Positions 43,939-45,304 of a stretch of 45,304 bases of DNA are shown here, one piece after another. Each line of letters begins with the position of its first letter. Position 1 is the stretch's first letter. The translations under genes were made by a program, and so were the position numbers. Under the pieces are notes generated by a model. That model had not been told where the DNA came from and did not search any database. It saw only the letters and a program-made list of their open reading frames with translations. This DNA is from Caulobacter sp. GTDB lineage: Bacteria > Pseudomonadota > Alphaproteobacteria > Caulobacterales > Caulobacteraceae. The stretch is taken from contig JAQGIP010000092.1 in the NCBI GenBank assembly GCA_028291055.1, positions 1 through 45,304 on the forward strand, given 5' to 3'.

Positions 43939-45304
43939 GTGGCGAGAACGGTAGAGACTGACGAGCCGCAACTGCTGCCCATGTCGCAGGCGGCCTACCG
44001 CCCGGGGGTCGCATACGACGAAATGTACACGCCGGAGCTCGGGGTGCGCGCCCACTACGACGCCATGCATGGCCGTATGAGCACGCTCTCGCCCGAGGAG
44101 ATGGCCGAGCGCCAGCAGACCCAGGAGCGTTCCTTCCTGCTGCAGGGCATCACCTTCACCGTCTATGGCGCGGCCTCCACCACCGAGCGGATCATCCCCA
44201 CCGACCTCTTCCCCCGCATCATCCCCGCCGACGAGTGGGCCAAGATCGAGGCCGGCCTGACCCAGCGCCTGAAGGCGCTGAACATGTTCCTGGCCGACAT
44301 CTACGGCGACCAGCAGATCATGATGGACGGCATCGTGCCGCGCGACCTGATCCTTGGCGCGCCGTCCTACCGCCGCGAGATGCAGCACCTGTTCGTGCCG
44401 CACCAGTCCTACGCCAACGTCTGCGGCTCCGACCTCATCCGCGGCCAGGACGGCGAGTTCGCGGTCCTGGAAGACAACCTCCGCGTCCCCTCCGGCGTCT
44501 CCTACATGCTGGCCAACCGCGACGCGGCCAAGCGCACCTTCCCCGGCACCTTCCGCACCGCCAACGTCCGCTCCGTCGAGCGCTATCCCGACCTGCTGCT
44601 CGCCACCCTGAAGAGCATGATCGCCGAGTGGCGCCCCAATCCCCAGATCGTGGTCATGACGCCCGGCGTCTACAACTCCGCCTACTATGAGCACGCCTAT
44701 CTGGCGCGGCTGATGGGCGTGCCCCTGGTCGAGGGCCGCGACCTGGTCGCCCACGACAACATCGTCTACATGCGCACCACCACCGGCCTGCGCCGCGTCG
44801 ACGTCATCTACCGCCGCGTCGACGACGACTTCATCGACCCCCTGACCTTCCGCCGCGATTCCGGGCTCGGCGTCGCGGGGCTGTTCAACGCCTACCGCGC
44901 CGGCAATGTGGTGATCTGCAACGCGCCCGGCACCGGCGTGGCCGACGACAAGGCCGTCTACGCCTACGTCCCCGACATCATCAAATACTACCTGGGCGAG
45001 GACGCCATCCTGCCCAACATCGAGACCTTCCTCTGCCGCGAACCGGCCCAGCTCAGCCACGTCCTGGCCAATCTCAACAAGTTCGTGGTCAAGGCGGTGG
45101 GCGCCTCGGGCGGCTACGGCATGCTGGTCGGCCCCCACGCCACCCAGGCCGAACGCGACGTATTCGCCGATGCGCTGAAGGCCGATCCCGAAAACTACAT
45201 CGCCCAGCCGACCATCCAGCTCTCCACCGCTCCCTGCCTGGTCAACGGCGGCATCGAGGCGCGGCACGTCGACCTGCGTCCCTTCATCCTCAGCGGCGAG
45301 AAGA
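43939..45304 (+). CDS. circularly permuted ATP-grasp protein (partial)
   Basis: The first 455 residues of a protein that runs off the window. It has the DUF404/DUF407 circularly permuted ATP-grasp layout: YDEMYTPELGVRAHYDAM, FTVYGAASTTERIIPTDLFP, VCGSDLIRGQDGEFAVLEDN with LRVPSGVSYMLANR, VDVIYRRVDDDFIDPL, and VKAVGASGGYGMLVGP near the end. The family is related to glutathionylspermidine-synthase-type amide ligases. I chose the GTG at 43939 because GGGAAG precedes it; an ATG at 43981 is the alternative. In related genomes it is commonly followed by an alpha-E (DUF403) gene and a transglutaminase-like gene, which would lie beyond the edge. Confidence 0.93.
   Translation, partial: MARTVETDEPQLLPMSQAAYRPGVAYDEMYTPELGVRAHYDAMHGRMSTLSPEEMAERQQTQERSFLLQGITFTVYGAASTTERIIPTDLFPRIIPADEWAKIEAGLTQRLKALNMFLADIYGDQQIMMDGIVPRDLILGAPSYRREMQHLFVPHQSYANVCGSDLIRGQDGEFAVLEDNLRVPSGVSYMLANRDAAKRTFPGTFRTANVRSVERYPDLLLATLKSMIAEWRPNPQIVVMTPGVYNSAYYEHAYLARLMGVPLVEGRDLVAHDNIVYMRTTTGLRRVDVIYRRVDDDFIDPLTFRRDSGLGVAGLFNAYRAGNVVICNAPGTGVADDKAVYAYVPDIIKYYLGEDAILPNIETFLCREPAQLSHVLANLNKFVVKAVGASGGYGMLVGPHATQAERDVFADALKADPENYIAQPTIQLSTAPCLVNGGIEARHVDLRPFILSGEK

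Noticed and set aside
43891..45267. Minus-strand frame of 458 codons opposite the ATP-grasp gene
   Set aside because: Its translation is repetitive Val/Gly/Asp/Ala without a family, while the plus strand has clear ATP-grasp motifs.

Overview
The window is GC-rich, densely coded alphaproteobacterial chromosome. Several things point to Caulobacterales (Caulobacter/Phenylobacterium type): the strong third-position GC bias, the gene repertoire (guaB - rsmB-like - guaA, ppx - rlmE, hspQ, an ast cluster lacking astC and astE, tamA-tamB, a circularly permuted ATP-grasp gene) and a family of dispersed palindromic intergenic repeats. This assignment is inferred from gene content, not from a marker gene. 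There is no rRNA, tRNA, CRISPR array, prophage or intact insertion sequence, and no gap between genes exceeds about 300 bases.

Layout. 161-2689: an autoregulated-looking ArsR/AHSA1 pair, an ArsC/YffB-like protein, a YfcG-type glutathione transferase and a GFA-family protein. 2812-6668: a translationally coupled pair of exported proteins, a PPP-type metallophosphatase and a protein I read as a diverged CotH-like kinase. A DUF4956 membrane protein and a class PPK2 polyphosphate kinase follow on the other strand. 6750-9516: two RibD-C/DHFR-like proteins, a small exported protein, two small accessory proteins, a possible methyltransferase remnant and an interspersed repeat that supplies a stop codon. 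9559-15931: the housekeeping block guaB, an RsmB-like rRNA methyltransferase, guaA, and ppx/gppA with rlmE, all leftward. 16078-20295: hspQ, a nested palindromic element, a YcaQ-like DNA glycosylase, a mini membrane protein, an SDR, a CACGAAG-type repeat and an acyl-CoA dehydrogenase. 20400-24284: an exported hypothetical protein (TTG start), phenylalanine 4-hydroxylase, a 214-bp giant inverted repeat, and an acyltransferase divergent from a membrane-anchored LytTR regulator. 24281-29457: a complete EmrAB/OprM-type efflux operon with a divergent LysR regulator. 29454-34487: an arginine succinyltransferase (AST) operon (M20 hydrolase, astA, astD, astB). 34664-41397: a HAD phosphatase, then tamB and tamA. 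41529-45304: an SDR, a VOC protein, an AraC regulator and the start of a circularly permuted ATP-grasp gene cut by the window edge.

How the genes work together. guaB and guaA encode the two steps from IMP to GMP. emrA-emrB-oprM form a tripartite pump across both membranes. astA, astD and astB cover three of the five AST reactions, and the co-transcribed M20 hydrolase is a good candidate for the missing desuccinylase. TamA and TamB form the outer-membrane translocation and assembly module. The most novel-looking unit is the exported phosphatase/kinase-like pair at 2812-4979 beside DUF4956 and PPK2: CotH-type kinases, DUF4956 proteins and polyphosphate enzymes are known neighbours elsewhere, so a phosphate- or polyphosphate-related envelope function is a testable idea. 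Start codons were often moved inward from the longest frame. GTG or TTG starts are proposed for the ArsC-like, GFA, rsmB-like, emrA, astB, tamA, exported hypothetical and ATP-grasp genes.
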